From the NCBI RefSeq assembly GCF_015057245.1, contig NZ_SVET01000004.1, positions 1 through 64,000 of the forward strand: a stretch of DNA of 64,000 bases. Direction: 5' to 3'. Made by a program: the position numbers and the translations under genes. This DNA comes from Pseudobutyrivibrio ruminis (GTDB lineage: Bacteria > Bacillota > Clostridia > Lachnospirales > Lachnospiraceae). Under the pieces are notes generated by a model, which made no database searches, had not been told where the DNA came from, and saw only the letters and a list, made by a program, of their open reading frames with translations. Positions 48,532 through 56,568 of this stretch are shown piece by piece. Each line of letters begins with the position of its first letter. The first letter of the stretch is position 1.

Positions 48532-49113
48532 ATGGCAGATTATTCAATTGTTTCGAATTGTAGCGAACATATGGTAAAGCTACTTCGAGAAAAAATGTGT
48601 CCCGAGCCGATTCCTTCAGCAAACAATATACAGGTTTCATCACCATCGTCACAGGACGTTGATTATTTGGTAGGTGTTTATTTGTATGACATTGTGGAAA
48701 TGCAGGATGTTGCGTTAGGGCCAAATATTCGCAAAGGTCGCGTGAGAATTTCAAGGCCGCCTAGACCATATATGCTTTACTATTGCATCTTTGTGAATGG
48801 TGGTTCCCAAATGGGATTGAAGGATTTGGATGTTCAAAAAATACTTGGCAAGGTAGTTCAGATATTAAATGACAATGACTCTGTTTTGCCGGTTCAGTTA
48901 CAACCGTGGCTTGAGACACCAGAACCACCGATTGTATTTTCTCAGGCCAAAATAAACTTGGAAGAAAAACATAGAGTATGGTCAGCACTACATAAACCAT
49001 ACAACCTAAGCTTATTTTTCAAAGCAGGGCCGGTATTCTTATCATCTGAAGAGATTATTACTACACCTGAGGTTGTGGAAGCAGCATTTAATCTTGATAT
49101 GAAGAAAGAATAA
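48532..49113 (+). CDS. DUF4255 family CIS cap/terminator protein (Afp16/Pvc16-like)
   Basis: A 193-residue protein of the DUF4255 (Pvc16 N-terminal) family. The N-terminal ~180 residues show the usual pattern: an ~20-residue lead (VSNCSEHMVKLLREKM), then VGVYLYDIVE, a RPPRPYMLYY segment and a QPWLETPEPP region. In eCIS particles the Afp16/Pvc16 protein caps the tube and sheath and sets the final length. It sits directly before the sheath-tube group. In Afp-type clusters the cap gene is usually at the end, so the order is different here. Confidence 0.85.
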   Translation: MADYSIVSNCSEHMVKLLREKMCPEPIPSANNIQVSSPSSQDVDYLVGVYLYDIVEMQDVALGPNIRKGRVRISRPPRPYMLYYCIFVNGGSQMGLKDLDVQKILGKVVQILNDNDSVLPVQLQPWLETPEPPIVFSQAKINLEEKHRVWSALHKPYNLSLFFKAGPVFLSSEEIITTPEVVEAAFNLDMKKE

Positions 49114-49158
49114 ATGCATTAGCCCTTTATCAAACTATTAAAGAAAGGAGGTAATCGG

Positions 49159-49914
49159 ATGGCGTTAGTTTCTATTGTTCATCAAATGGATTTATGTCTT
49201 GAGTTGGTAGATGCTACCACCGGTGCAGGAATCAGAGATGCCAGAGTAAATTTTTACGTAGACGGGAAAATTTTTCCAATGGTAAAAAAACAAAATGGCA
49301 ACTATATTCTCATTAATAGCCAAAGGCTCAATCGCCAAATAAAGGTGGAAGTCTATGGATATGAGCCAAGGGTTGTAGATGTGAAATATGAAGAGTTAGA
49401 TTCTATACGACCGATAAAATTGGTGCTTTTGATACCAAAGATTACCGACAGTAACTTTGCTAGTTTGTGGAGTATAGAAGGGGAACTGCCTGGAATAACA
49501 GACATTTCGGCAGTGGTACCGTCATCAGCGCCATTTTCTTATCATTCTTATGATAGGGCAAGGAAAATGGTAAATATTCTTAATCCTCGCCGAATAGAGC
49601 TTGCAGGAACGGACTACGGTCTGGTTCATACCGACAGGAAAAGTTTTGAAGCGGTTGAGGTGCTAGATTTAAGGGTTCAAACGAAGCTGATGTTAAGTGA
49701 CTTACTTGATGAGGAATTTGAAGTTTCCAATCCAATTGCAAGAATTGTCAGAGGCACAGTGGATGAAGATGGAAAATATCTTTTGAGAGTAAGAGCTTCT
49801 GTAGGTGATGACAAAAATGTAATTGTTTGTTATCACGTGGACGGAAAACGACGGTATCAGGTATTAGATTTTACAAATGCCCGCGAATTACAATTGGAAA
49901 GGAGAGATGAATGA
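49159..49914 (+). CDS. CIS-associated protein with transthyretin-like N-terminal domain
   Basis: A 251-residue protein that I cannot name. The N-terminal ~95 residues look like a carboxypeptidase-regulatory/transthyretin-type beta sandwich (LELVDATTGAGIRDARVNF start). The C-terminal ~130 residues contain a beta-rich unit. There is no signal peptide. Its end overlaps the PAAR-like gene by ATGA, so the two are translationally coupled, which suggests a part of the spike or tip. A strong AAAGGAGGT site precedes the start. Confidence 0.65.
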   Translation: MALVSIVHQMDLCLELVDATTGAGIRDARVNFYVDGKIFPMVKKQNGNYILINSQRLNRQIKVEVYGYEPRVVDVKYEELDSIRPIKLVLLIPKITDSNFASLWSIEGELPGITDISAVVPSSAPFSYHSYDRARKMVNILNPRRIELAGTDYGLVHTDRKSFEAVEVLDLRVQTKLMLSDLLDEEFEVSNPIARIVRGTVDEDGKYLLRVRASVGDDKNVIVCYHVDGKRRYQVLDFTNARELQLERRDE

Positions 49915-50303
49915 GTGGTCCAGTATTGGTTAGTGGCGGGACTCTAATGTGTACTATGGGGACAATGCCATCTACTTTTACGGCAATGGCAAATCCTCAG
50001 GTAAAAATAGGAGGTGTACCTGCTGCCACTATGATGGACAATGCACCGCTTACGAGCATAAAGCCTTTTGGGATGTGCACTAGCCTTGCAAATCCTGCGG
50101 TTGCAGCCGCAACAGCAGCAGCTCTTGGAGTACTTACTCCACAGCCGTGTTTACCAGTTATACCTGGACCTTGGGTGGCTAGTGGTCAAAAAATCAGATC
50201 AGGAGGCAAAGCGTTCGTTTGTCAAGGAGATTGCCTTATGTGCGCTTACGCTGGAAACATTTCAATTGCTAATAGCGGACAGACAAAGGTTATTGAAAAC
50301 TAA
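49911..50303 (+). CDS. PAAR-like (DUF4280) spike tip protein
   Basis: A 130-residue DUF4280-type protein, rich in Gly, Ala, Cys and Pro. It has a MSGPVLVSGGTLMCTMGT start and paired motifs with conserved cysteines (CTMG, GMCTS, PCLPV, CQGDCLMCAY). DUF4280 proteins form the sharp tip on CIS spikes, as PAAR proteins do in T6SS. The start overlaps the previous gene by four bases (ATGA). The sheath gene follows after 22 bases. There is no toxin extension. Confidence 0.85.
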   Translation: MSGPVLVSGGTLMCTMGTMPSTFTAMANPQVKIGGVPAATMMDNAPLTSIKPFGMCTSLANPAVAAATAAALGVLTPQPCLPVIPGPWVASGQKIRSGGKAFVCQGDCLMCAYAGNISIANSGQTKVIEN

Positions 50304-50325
50304 TTTTTAGAGAAGGAGTGATTAT

Positions 50326-52026
50326 ATGGCGGAATATTTATCACCCGGAGTATATGTTGAAGAAATCGATAATGGTCCTAGATCCATAGAAGGAGTTGGC
50401 ACAAGCACAGCCGGTTTCGTAGGAATGGCTGAAAAAGGACCTATAGAGGGGGCTCCGGAGCTAATTACCAATTTTAATTCTTTTCTTAGAATTTATGGTG
50501 GATTTCTAAGTGATTTTACACATGGTGAGTACAGATTTCTTGCTTATGCTGTAGAGCAGTTCTTTACAAATGGCGGAACAAGATGTTACGTCATGCGAGT
50601 TGCACCTGATGATGCAAAAGCAGCTTCTAAAAAGCTGGGATTTATTACAGCAAAGGCAGTTAACCCTGGTAAATGGGGTGACAAGATTGTAATAACACTT
50701 ACTCAGAGTTCAAAGCGTAAAATCCAGTTTATGGAGAAAATTTCTGATACCACCTACAAAGTAAAAAATGCAGAGGATATTCATGAAGGTGACATTATTG
50801 TATTTGAAAAAGAATTCAATACAGTAACTGGAGTTTATGACAGAGAGCTTACATTAGCAAATCCGTTTAAGGCTGATGTGGTGGATAAGGAATTAATTCC
50901 AAAGAAGGTTGTTAATTTAGTTGAGACTGATATGACAATTAGATATCAGGATCAGATAGAAAACTATCCAGGAATCAATTTTATCCAGGGATCAAAGGAT
51001 TATGTAATTAACAGAACTGAGCGTTCTGAAATTGCTACTATCGAAATTAATGGCAGTCCAAAGGGAATTAATCCTCTTGCGGAGATTTTTGAAAAGGATG
51101 CTACAAGTATTTCATTTACCCTTGAAGGTGGTTCCGATGGAAGCATATCAAAGGTAAACGCTGGTACGTTTATTGGTATGGATAAGGGACCTGGTCATAG
51201 AACTGGTATCCAGAGCTTCTTAGAAAATTCTATTGTAAGCATGATGGCTGTTCCTGGTGTAACAATGCCAGAAGTTCAGGTCGCACTTGTTGCTCACTGC
51301 GAGAATCTTGGAAGTAGATTTGCAGTACTTGATATGCCTGAGAAGATTTCTAAACCAAAAGAGTTGATTGAGTTTAGAGGTTTAATCGACAGCACCTATG
51401 CTGCTATGTATCATCCATGGGTACAGGTTTTTGATAGAAGTGCAAATAAGCCAAGCTACATTCCACCTTCTGGTTCAGTACTTGGTGTATATTCAAGAAC
51501 TGATATTAACAGAGGTGTTCACAAGGCACCAGCTAATGAAACAGTAGCTTGTACAGGTCTTTCTATCAATTATACAAAGGCTGAACAGGATATCCTTAAT
51601 CCAGAAGGTATTAATCTTATTCGAGCACTTCCTGGACAGGGAATCAGAATCTGGGGAGCACGTACAGCCAGTTCATCATCAAGCTTTAGATATATCAACG
51701 TTAGAAGACTATTTATCTTCGTCGAGGAAAGTATCAAAGCTTCTACTAACTGGGTTGTATTTGAACCAAATGATTCAATGTTGTGGAGCCGAGTATCACT
51801 TACAGTTGCATCATTCCTTGATAACCTATGGAAAGCAGGAATGTTGGCAGGTGATTCTGCTTCAGAAGCATACTTTGTAGAAATAGGAACAAACACCATG
51901 TCTAGAGATGATATCGAGAATGGCCGTTTGATTTGCAATATCGGTATTGCACCTACAAAACCAGCAGAGTTTGTAATCTTTAGAATTTCTCAGTTTACAG
52001 CGGAAGCTGGTGGTGGAGAAGAGTAA
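50326..52026 (+). CDS. Contractile tail sheath protein
   Basis: A 566-residue phage-tail-sheath family protein (Afp2/Pvc2-like). The N-terminal SPGVYVEEIDNGPRSIEGVG and TAGFVGMAEKGP are the standard opening, and GGTRCYVMRV is also conserved. The C-terminal domain has the GIRIWGARTASS, YINVRRLFIFVEESI and FRISQ segments of the sheath core. It forms the outer cylinder that contracts. Only one sheath gene is seen in the window, unlike the three of Afp. A strong ribosome site (GAAGGAGTG) precedes it and the tube gene follows after 26 bases. Confidence 0.96.
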   Translation: MAEYLSPGVYVEEIDNGPRSIEGVGTSTAGFVGMAEKGPIEGAPELITNFNSFLRIYGGFLSDFTHGEYRFLAYAVEQFFTNGGTRCYVMRVAPDDAKAASKKLGFITAKAVNPGKWGDKIVITLTQSSKRKIQFMEKISDTTYKVKNAEDIHEGDIIVFEKEFNTVTGVYDRELTLANPFKADVVDKELIPKKVVNLVETDMTIRYQDQIENYPGINFIQGSKDYVINRTERSEIATIEINGSPKGINPLAEIFEKDATSISFTLEGGSDGSISKVNAGTFIGMDKGPGHRTGIQSFLENSIVSMMAVPGVTMPEVQVALVAHCENLGSRFAVLDMPEKISKPKELIEFRGLIDSTYAAMYHPWVQVFDRSANKPSYIPPSGSVLGVYSRTDINRGVHKAPANETVACTGLSINYTKAEQDILNPEGINLIRALPGQGIRIWGARTASSSSSFRYINVRRLFIFVEESIKASTNWVVFEPNDSMLWSRVSLTVASFLDNLWKAGMLAGDSASEAYFVEIGTNTMSRDDIENGRLICNIGIAPTKPAEFVIFRISQFTAEAGGGEE

Positions 52027-52052
52027 AACACAGTAGATAAGGAGATGTAATT

Positions 52053-52571
52053 ATGGCAGATGGAACAGCAGGCAACTTAAATCCATATGATGATGGAGCA
52101 GGTAATTATTATCCATTAACCAAAATGAATTTCTTGGTTACTGTAGATAGTGTAGACGGCAAGGCTGCTTTTTCTGAGGTAACAGGAATTGAAGGAACGG
52201 TTGATGTGATTGAATTTAGACAGGGTAATTCAAATTCACTTGCACCACAAAAAATACCAGGACTTGTAAAACATGGAAATGTAACACTCAAGTTTGGTTA
52301 TACAACAGATAATGCATTTAAGAACTGGGCACGTGAGTGTGTTTCTGAAACAAGAGGTGCCATTCCTCGTACTCGTGTACAAATTGAACTCATTGATATT
52401 AATGCTGGTTCACCTACAACTGTTAAAACTGCAATTGAAGGTACAAAGGTTTGGGTACTGGTAAATGCATGGGTTACAAAATACACAGCACCAGATTTGA
52501 ATGCTACTCAGTCTGAAGTTGCTATTGAGTCAGTTGAAATAGCATACGAAGAATTAATTATTCCAAACTAG
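52053..52571 (+). CDS. Tail tube protein (Afp1/gp19-like)
   Basis: A 172-residue phage T4 gp19-like tube protein that polymerises into the inner tube. It has the YPLTKMNFLVTVD start, EVTGIEGTVDVIEFRQG and KIPGLVKHGNVTLKFG motifs, and the final EIAYEEL-type end. AAGGAGATG is its ribosome site. A large hairpin follows the stop, as is common after highly expressed major structural genes. Confidence 0.95.
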   Translation: MADGTAGNLNPYDDGAGNYYPLTKMNFLVTVDSVDGKAAFSEVTGIEGTVDVIEFRQGNSNSLAPQKIPGLVKHGNVTLKFGYTTDNAFKNWARECVSETRGAIPRTRVQIELIDINAGSPTTVKTAIEGTKVWVLVNAWVTKYTAPDLNATQSEVAIESVEIAYEELIIPN

Positions 52572-52586
52572 TATGTGAATACGATT

Positions 52587-52619
52587 GCTTTCATCCACAT
52601 GTTTCATGGGGATGAGAGC
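52587..52619 (+). terminator. Hairpin after the tube gene, possible attenuator
   Basis: A 14-bp stem with one A-G mismatch and one T-G pair (52587-52601 with 52605-52619, loop TTT) follows 15 bases after the tube stop. The downstream TTTCGTACTTT is only a broken T run. It could be a partial terminator or an RNA-stabilising end that keeps tube and sheath message above the baseplate genes. Confidence 0.6.
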
Positions 52620-52655
52620 TTTCGTACTTTCATAAAAGCTTAAGGAGGAAGGTGT

Positions 52656-53018
52656 ATGGAAACTATATTTGATTTTGAATTACCTAGGGGTTATGTAGAT
52701 GGTGATGGTGGAGTTCATAAGAGAGGAAAAATGAGACTCGCTACTGCAAAGGATGAAATCAGTGCTACTAGAGATCCTAGAGTTCTTTCAAATCCATCTT
52801 ATCTGACAATTGCACTTTTAGCAGAGGTTGTTACAGAAATAGAGGGAATGCCTGCAGTAAATGGAACCTTGATAGAAAGGTTATTTACAGCAGATTTGGC
52901 ATTTTTACAGGATATGTATCAACGTATAAATGATATAGAACCACCAAAGGTTCAGTGTGTTTGTCCAGATTGTGGGAAGGTGTTCCAGGTACCTATAAAT
53001 TTTACAGAAGAGGGTTAA
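52656..53018 (+). CDS. Tail assembly protein (zero-frame part)
   Basis: A 120-residue protein found after the tube gene in many CIS loci, with the pattern FELPRGYVDGDG, MRLATAKDEIS and DPRVLSNPSYL. It ends in a half zinc-ribbon-like CVCPDCGKVF (residues 101-110). It resembles tail assembly chaperones by position. A slippery heptamer A AAT TTT lies 13 bases before its stop, and the overlapping downstream frame is in the -1 phase. The gene may therefore give two products: this 120-residue one and a 189-residue fusion. GGAGGAAGG precedes the start. Confidence 0.82.
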   Translation: METIFDFELPRGYVDGDGGVHKRGKMRLATAKDEISATRDPRVLSNPSYLTIALLAEVVTEIEGMPAVNGTLIERLFTADLAFLQDMYQRINDIEPPKVQCVCPDCGKVFQVPINFTEEG

Positions 53019-53224
53019 AGCTCTATCCACAAAAGGAAATGTATGAGGAGATGTCTTTCATATCATACTATTTCCATTGGGGTAGTGATGACGTGCTTTC
53101 TTTAGAACATAATGAAAGACGTCGCTGGTGTAAGGAAATATCATCCATCAACCAGTCTTTAAGACCCTCGGATAAACCAAAGGAAAAAAGTATCTTAGAA
53201 ATGAGACCATCAAGGTCTAGGTAA
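52955..53224 (+). CDS. DUF6760-like CIS protein, probably made by -1 frameshift
   Basis: The meaningful part begins near 53003, reading YRRGLKLYPQKEMYEEMSF, then FHWGSDDVLSLEHNERRRW. This resembles the small DUF6760-type protein that follows the tail assembly gene in eCIS loci. There is no good start of its own. The GTG at 52955 lies well inside the previous gene without a ribosome site, and the ATG at 53039 would remove the conserved LKLYP part. A -1 shift at 52997-53003 joins it to the upstream gene to give 116 + 73 = 189 residues. The frame is intact to the stop at 53222-53224. Confidence 0.72.
   Translation: MCLSRLWEGVPGTYKFYRRGLKLYPQKEMYEEMSFISYYFHWGSDDVLSLEHNERRRWCKEISSINQSLRPSDKPKEKSILEMRPSRSR
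52997..53003 (+). promoter_or_regulatory. Slippery heptamer for -1 ribosomal frameshift
   Basis: AAATTTT is read as A AAT TTT in the frame of the gene at 52656, the exact X XXY YYZ form. It lies 12 bases before that gene's stop and in the overlap with the -1 frame. GGGAAGG about 14 bases upstream could act as a Shine-Dalgarno-like stimulator. A small AGAG/CTCT hairpin at 53009-53024 follows, which is weak. Confidence 0.65.
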
Positions 53225-53243
53225 TTTTTAGCAGGTATTGTCT

Positions 53244-54764
53244 ATGAGTATTTTTTCAGATAACACAGGCTTTAGTCCTGTACCAGGTTTTAACTTTTTA
53301 CTAAGAGTTGAAATGGCATTTGATGTTCCTGTAAAAAGTGTAAGAGCTTTTACAAAGAATTTTGAATATGAGTATATCCAGGAAGGTGGATTAAATGACT
53401 ACGTACATATGAGACGCAAACCTATTTCACAGCCATTTACCCTTGAAATAGAAAGATATGCCGCCACTGATTTGTACTATGATCCTTTGCAAAATGGCAC
53501 TGAATTAATGCTGCCATTACTTTTGATGGTTTCCCCATATCAGGGAAATTTTGCAGGTTATTCAAGACGTGTTTTTGTTTTTACCGGTTGTACTGTAACG
53601 GGAAAAGAATATGGCTCTTTAGATGCTGAAAGATCAGCACTGCTTACAGAGATAATAAAGATAGCTTATAGGCAGGTTGCAGTCATTGATATTCCAGAGT
53701 CTATGGCTGCCGAAAAATTGGATTATGTCAATGAGATAAAAGAAAAAAAGTTTTCGACAGAAAAATATGGCAGGCAGGTGAAGGATGAAGTATATAAGAC
53801 TGAAATAAAGACAGGTAATAATCCAAATGCAGCTTTATATAGCATTAAAGATGAGGCTGATCCTACAAAGGGAAACAAAGATCCTTTGAGAGCCCATGCA
53901 ACATTTAATTATAATGAAGGAGAAATCGGCAAGAAGGGTGAGAATAAAAATGACGAAAGGTTTATTGACACTGAAAACGGCAAGTCATTTAAAAATGCTA
54001 GCAATAAACCATTAAGAGCACATAAGTATTTTAATTATATTGATGGGGAAACAAAAGCCGGAAATACCAATGAAGCTATTATTATAGAAGAAAACGTTGC
54101 TTCAAAAACTTCAAAAAAGCTTGAAGGAAATACTGCACCAATAAGGGCTCTTAAACATAAAACTGGAGAAATAGGCTCGAAACCTGAAGTAGTTAAATAC
54201 AACATTAAAAGTGAAAAAGATGCTAAAAAGGGAAATACAGATCCTTTGAGAGCCAATACAAACTATGTTACAGGAGAAAGTGGCAAGAAACCAAAAGAAG
54301 TTAAATACAACATTAAAAGTGAAAAAGATCCAACAAAGGGAAATACAGATCCTTTGAGAGCCAATACAAACTATGTTACGGGAGAAATTGGTAAGAAAGG
54401 TGAAAATAAAAACGACGAAAGGTTTATTGATACTGAAAACGGTCAAAAGTTTACAGGCAAAAAAGATCCAGTACGAGCTCATAGCACATATAACTATATA
54501 GAAAAAGAGGTAGGTGCTGCTCCAGATGCTAATAAGCGTTCTTACCCATCTACTCAAAGCTATTATGGAAAAGAGACAGCTGAAAAATATAAGAGTTCAG
54601 CGAAAAATAATGCAAGGTCATGGCCAAAGACAGAAAGCTACTACGGCAAAGATGTAATGGAAAATATTACCAAGAAAGCAAAGCAAAATGTAAGAAAATG
54701 GCCACCAACAGAGAGTGCATTTGGAATTAACCAAATGAAGAATAACAGTAAAGGTAAAAAATAA
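53244..54764 (+). CDS. Second tube-like protein (tube initiator type) with long repeat tail
   Basis: A 506-residue protein. Residues ~1-150 are a T4 gp19-like tube domain (PVPGFNFLLRVEM, KNFEYEYIQEGGLNDYVHMRRK and YRQVAVIDIP motifs), like the tube-initiator proteins in CIS baseplates. The remaining ~350 residues are a hydrophilic, Lys/Asn/Glu-rich tail with repeats. The core unit is PLRAxxxYxxGExGKK at 30-36 residue spacing. The end has three SWPxTESYYGK-like units. Tube proteins normally lack such a tail. ATG 53244 is preferred over TTG 53238 because GCAGGT precedes it. The next gene starts in the stop (TAATG). Confidence 0.88.
   Translation: MSIFSDNTGFSPVPGFNFLLRVEMAFDVPVKSVRAFTKNFEYEYIQEGGLNDYVHMRRKPISQPFTLEIERYAATDLYYDPLQNGTELMLPLLLMVSPYQGNFAGYSRRVFVFTGCTVTGKEYGSLDAERSALLTEIIKIAYRQVAVIDIPESMAAEKLDYVNEIKEKKFSTEKYGRQVKDEVYKTEIKTGNNPNAALYSIKDEADPTKGNKDPLRAHATFNYNEGEIGKKGENKNDERFIDTENGKSFKNASNKPLRAHKYFNYIDGETKAGNTNEAIIIEENVASKTSKKLEGNTAPIRALKHKTGEIGSKPEVVKYNIKSEKDAKKGNTDPLRANTNYVTGESGKKPKEVKYNIKSEKDPTKGNTDPLRANTNYVTGEIGKKGENKNDERFIDTENGQKFTGKKDPVRAHSTYNYIEKEVGAAPDANKRSYPSTQSYYGKETAEKYKSSAKNNARSWPKTESYYGKDVMENITKKAKQNVRKWPPTESAFGINQMKNNSKGKK
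54192..54407 (+). repeat. Tandem 108-bp repeat in the tube-like gene
   Basis: Two nearly identical 108-base units (54192-54299 and 54300-54407), each encoding 36 residues from VKYNIKSEKD to the GExGKK end. They differ at few bases, so the duplication is recent. More diverged copies flank them, including a block near 53919-53990 that recurs near 54379-54450. The length keeps the frame. Confidence 0.88.
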
Positions 54765-56566
54765 TGCTTAAATTAAAATCTGCTGATTCATTGAGAAAAC
54801 TGAAGCCTTTAACACCTTTCTATAGTGGTTTTTCAGAAAGGATTCGTACTAATTATAGCACTATGAATGTGCGAATGGAAAAGGAAGAACTTGTCCATTT
54901 AGTATCGGAACCGCCAGAAGTCTACCTTGAAGACTTCGGTATGACAACCGTTACTAATAATACAAATATCCATTCAAACAAGAATACAAAGGTGGAAATG
55001 TTAAATGAAATGATTAATCGCCTCTATTACAGCGATAGTCATCATTTTACATACCAGGATAAGGTTTATGTTGAAAATGTATTAAGAAAGCTTGGTGTGG
55101 AAAACACCAGCAATTTTATAAAGCAGGTAAAAGAAATAAAAGAGCAGATGGATGAAACCATCAATTATATAAAAATTAATGAAAACAATCCTATAGCTTT
55201 TCAGAAAATGATGGAGCGCATTGTAACAGAAAATAAGCGTATTCCTAAAAAGAGAAAAAACAGCAAAAAAGAAGTATTGGAAAGCCGAAAGGAAAAGGAA
55301 TTATATGAAAAGGTTTTTGACAGGCTTCAGAGCAAGGAAATCTATAAGGAAGTAACAGAATTACTTCGTGCCAATCCAGATATGCCAGCTATAATCAGGC
55401 AGGCAGAATTTCATTTGGCAGAGCAGAAAAATGAATCGAGGGAGTTGACGCTTAATTCAATATTCCATACTTTTGAGGGCGACACCAGAAATTACTTGGT
55501 ACACAGATGGGAGCAATTAAATGATGGAGATGAAGTGACTCAGGTTACAGAAAATGGAGACATCCTTTCATCAGTAAATGCTTCAATCATTATGAATCTC
55601 ATTGAAAATGTAATGAGCTTAAGAGCTGGGGATAAATACATTAGAGATGAGCAGTGGTATCAGCTAAAAAATGCATATAATCAATCTGCTGAAAATACTT
55701 TAAACAGATTTTTTACCGATAGGACTTTAAGCACATTCCATATTATAGAAAGCAACGACTATAGCAAACAAATACAGGAAAACATTACAAAGGAAACTGA
55801 TGAGCTGGTATACAAGACAGAAAATATTGAAAACTTACAGAAGGAAGCTCTAAATGAAATCAATATTAAAAACCAGCAAAAGCTAGAACAAATCAGACAG
55901 CTAGAACAGCAGATAGTAATAAAAAATCAGGTGACTAATCCAGTTCCTGACAGAAAAAATACATATTACACAAGTCAGATTTTACTGGAGCATCCAGAGC
56001 TTTCTGGAGAGATAATAGCAAACATGCCTGATAACAATCTACAGACTACGGTTTACGACCAGATTAAAGAGGTAATAGTTAACCAGGTTGCAGATCCATT
56101 TACAAGAGAATTGTTAGTTCATTTGGCAGAAAACGGTAGGCCAGGAGATATATCAGAGCTAGAAAATATATCCCGTCAGCAGGAAGTTGTGAGAAATGTT
56201 ACCGAACAAAAAAGGCAAGTCGAACAGGTCGCTAGGAATATAGAAACTGAGCAAAGAACCTTGACTTTGGTTCACAAGTCAGAGGAACAGACAATATCTG
56301 AAGACGTTTTAGATGAAATTAGGCAACAAAGAAGCTATATCGATAGTAGGCTTGTGGAAGTGACACAGAATGTTAATACAACAGAAACAACTCATACGGA
56401 AGTAATAAATCAAACGAACAATGAAGATGTGGTTAGAAACATTCAAAACAATGTAATAGAAATGGTAAATGAAAACATAAGAGGACAAGTTGATTCCATT
56501 TCAAATCAGGTTTTCAGAAGGCTAGAGAAAAAGCTAGATACTGAAAGAAAGCGTAGAGGGTATTAA
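54764..56566 (+). CDS. Long helical CIS protein of unknown function
   Basis: A 600-residue, mostly helical protein with charged coiled coils near 330-390 and 460-600. Its stop-start junction with the tube-like gene (TAATG) indicates coupled translation. The C-terminal ~30 residues (VDSISNQVFRRLEKKLDTERKRRGY) are basic and, as I recall, resemble the ends of unnamed proteins at this position in other eCIS loci. It could be a baseplate or length-setting protein, but nothing in the sequence proves this. No membrane segment is seen. Confidence 0.6.
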   Translation: MLKLKSADSLRKLKPLTPFYSGFSERIRTNYSTMNVRMEKEELVHLVSEPPEVYLEDFGMTTVTNNTNIHSNKNTKVEMLNEMINRLYYSDSHHFTYQDKVYVENVLRKLGVENTSNFIKQVKEIKEQMDETINYIKINENNPIAFQKMMERIVTENKRIPKKRKNSKKEVLESRKEKELYEKVFDRLQSKEIYKEVTELLRANPDMPAIIRQAEFHLAEQKNESRELTLNSIFHTFEGDTRNYLVHRWEQLNDGDEVTQVTENGDILSSVNASIIMNLIENVMSLRAGDKYIRDEQWYQLKNAYNQSAENTLNRFFTDRTLSTFHIIESNDYSKQIQENITKETDELVYKTENIENLQKEALNEINIKNQQKLEQIRQLEQQIVIKNQVTNPVPDRKNTYYTSQILLEHPELSGEIIANMPDNNLQTTVYDQIKEVIVNQVADPFTRELLVHLAENGRPGDISELENISRQQEVVRNVTEQKRQVEQVARNIETEQRTLTLVHKSEEQTISEDVLDEIRQQRSYIDSRLVEVTQNVNTTETTHTEVINQTNNEDVVRNIQNNVIEMVNENIRGQVDSISNQVFRRLEKKLDTERKRRGY

Positions 56567-56568
56567 TT

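Noticed and set aside
49911..50303. Toxin-bearing PAAR protein
   Set aside because: The protein ends right after the DUF4280 domain, so there is no room for a toxin domain.
54764..56566. Tape measure protein
   Set aside because: It is helical, but it lacks a long uniform coiled coil or hydrophobic end and lies in the hub gene group; I keep it as unknown.
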